Below, in pieces: positions 14,180 through 14,519 of a stretch of 14,519 nt of DNA. This DNA comes from JBIOUF01 sp044866695 (lineage in GTDB: Bacteria; Actinomycetota; Actinomycetes; Propionibacteriales; Nocardioidaceae), in contig JBIOUF010000164.1 in assembly GCA_044866695.1 (NCBI GenBank), forward strand, positions 1 to 14,519, given 5' to 3'. Numbering within the stretch: position 1 is the first letter of the stretch; each line of letters opens with the position of its first letter. The translations under genes were made by a program, and so were the position numbers. The notes beneath the pieces are model-generated. The model ran no database searches, was not told the DNA's origin, and worked only from the letters and a program-made list of their open reading frames with translations.

Positions 14180-14213
14180 ACGCTACACCACTTTATCGAG
14201 CTAAGGTGGTGTA
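14180..14213. promoter_or_regulatory. Promoter of the Fic gene with an 8-bp perfect dyad
   Basis: TACACCAC (14184-14191) and GTGGTGTA (14206-14213) are perfect arms around 14 bases, and the inner region is partly symmetric too. On the minus strand TAGCGT (14185-14180) lies 6 bases before GTG 14173, so the message is probably leaderless. The dyad overlaps this hexamer and could be an operator, possibly for the winged helix of the Fic protein itself. Confidence 0.55.
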
Positions 14214-14261
14214 AGGCTTGCGAGCGGAAGGGTCGATCAGCGACCCGCCTCCTCTTGGCGG

Positions 14262-14519
14262 ACCTTGACGGCACCAGCTGCGTGGCGACGGATCGAGCGG
14301 GAGGACGTCGCATGGGGCCTCCTCCGCAGACTGGGTCAGGAGCAGCCAGGCATGCGCGAACGGGCAGAAGCCGTGCATCTTCTCCTGTACGGCCAGGCCG
14401 GCCGGAGGCCGCTCCGGCCAGGCGATGATGGGCAGGCTCGAGCGCGAAGAGACTCGACTGCACTCGCAGGGGCGGGCGATGGCCGTACTGGATCCGGACG
14501 CTGTTGACAAGCTGGTCGA
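14262..14519 (+). CDS. Possible partial or frameshifted gene running off the window
   Basis: Two neighbouring frames have coding-like third positions. The first reads IEREDVAWGLLRRLG and MRERAEAVHLLLYGQ (about 14298-14396). The other takes over near 14400 and reads MMGRLEREETRLHSQGRAM, then VLDPDAVDKLV, to the edge; ATG 14425 could start it. I recognise no family. It may be one gene with a frameshift or the start of a gene at 14425. Bases 14214-14297 hold nothing I can name. Confidence 0.25.

Noticed and set aside
14193..14510. 105-codon minus-strand frame at the right edge
   Set aside because: Cys/Ser/Pro-rich, no family likeness, and would cover the promoter region of the Fic gene.
1..14519. 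CRISPR array, rRNA, riboswitch or retron-like element
   Set aside because: No regularly spaced repeats, conserved rRNA blocks, recognisable aptamers or reverse-transcriptase motifs were seen on either strand.

Overview
The window is high-GC DNA with strongly GC-biased third codon positions. It has frequent GTG starts, several start codons placed 6-7 nt behind a TANNNT hexamer (leaderless-style promoters), a glutamine synthetase with an adenylylation tyrosine, and an MMPL exporter. Together these point to an actinobacterium. The style of the genes suggests the Propionibacteriales (Nocardioides-like), but that is inference; nothing here identifies a species.

Layout. (1) 1-513 is the 3' end of glnA, followed by a long two-tier hairpin. 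(2) 610-1200 holds debris: the C-terminal end of a thioredoxin-reductase-like flavoprotein and a small two-helix membrane protein broken by a one-base frameshift. An operator-like set of TCACCAC repeats follows. (3) 1201-3405 is an intact MMPL/RND-type exporter with a GC hairpin behind it. (4) 3515-4084 holds two gene stumps facing each other, the tail of a DUF4386-like membrane protein and the head of an EamA/DMT permease; about 890 bases without a convincing gene follow. (5) 4973-10230 is a coherent cell-envelope module. On the minus strand lie an ABC ATPase and its permease (overlapping ATGA) and a DUF4389 membrane protein. Divergently on the plus strand lie a NarL-type histidine kinase and its LuxR-type response regulator (also overlapping ATGA). 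The likely logic is that the kinase senses an envelope or drug stress and the regulator controls the divergent ABC exporter. (6) 10507-12884 is a decayed mobile-element region. Two relics that look like the C-terminus of the same relaxase family (MobF/TrwC) flank a toxin-antitoxin-like cassette. The cassette contains an AbiEi-type regulator whose promoter sits inside a 35-bp dyad, a small MNT nucleotidyltransferase, and the first ~15 residues of what looks like a HEPN toxin fused in frame to relaxase helicase sequence. A hypothetical gene with two frameshifts follows. (7) 12905-14173 is an intact class II Fic AMP-transferase with a C-terminal winged helix and a dyad over its promoter. (8) 14174-14519 contains only a weak, possibly frameshifted partial gene at the edge.

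The most interesting part is 10507-12609: a hybrid AbiEi plus MNT arrangement with a very regular operator, in which the presumed toxin has been removed by recombination with conjugation-gene sequence. I can support its architecture from sequence, but not its activity.
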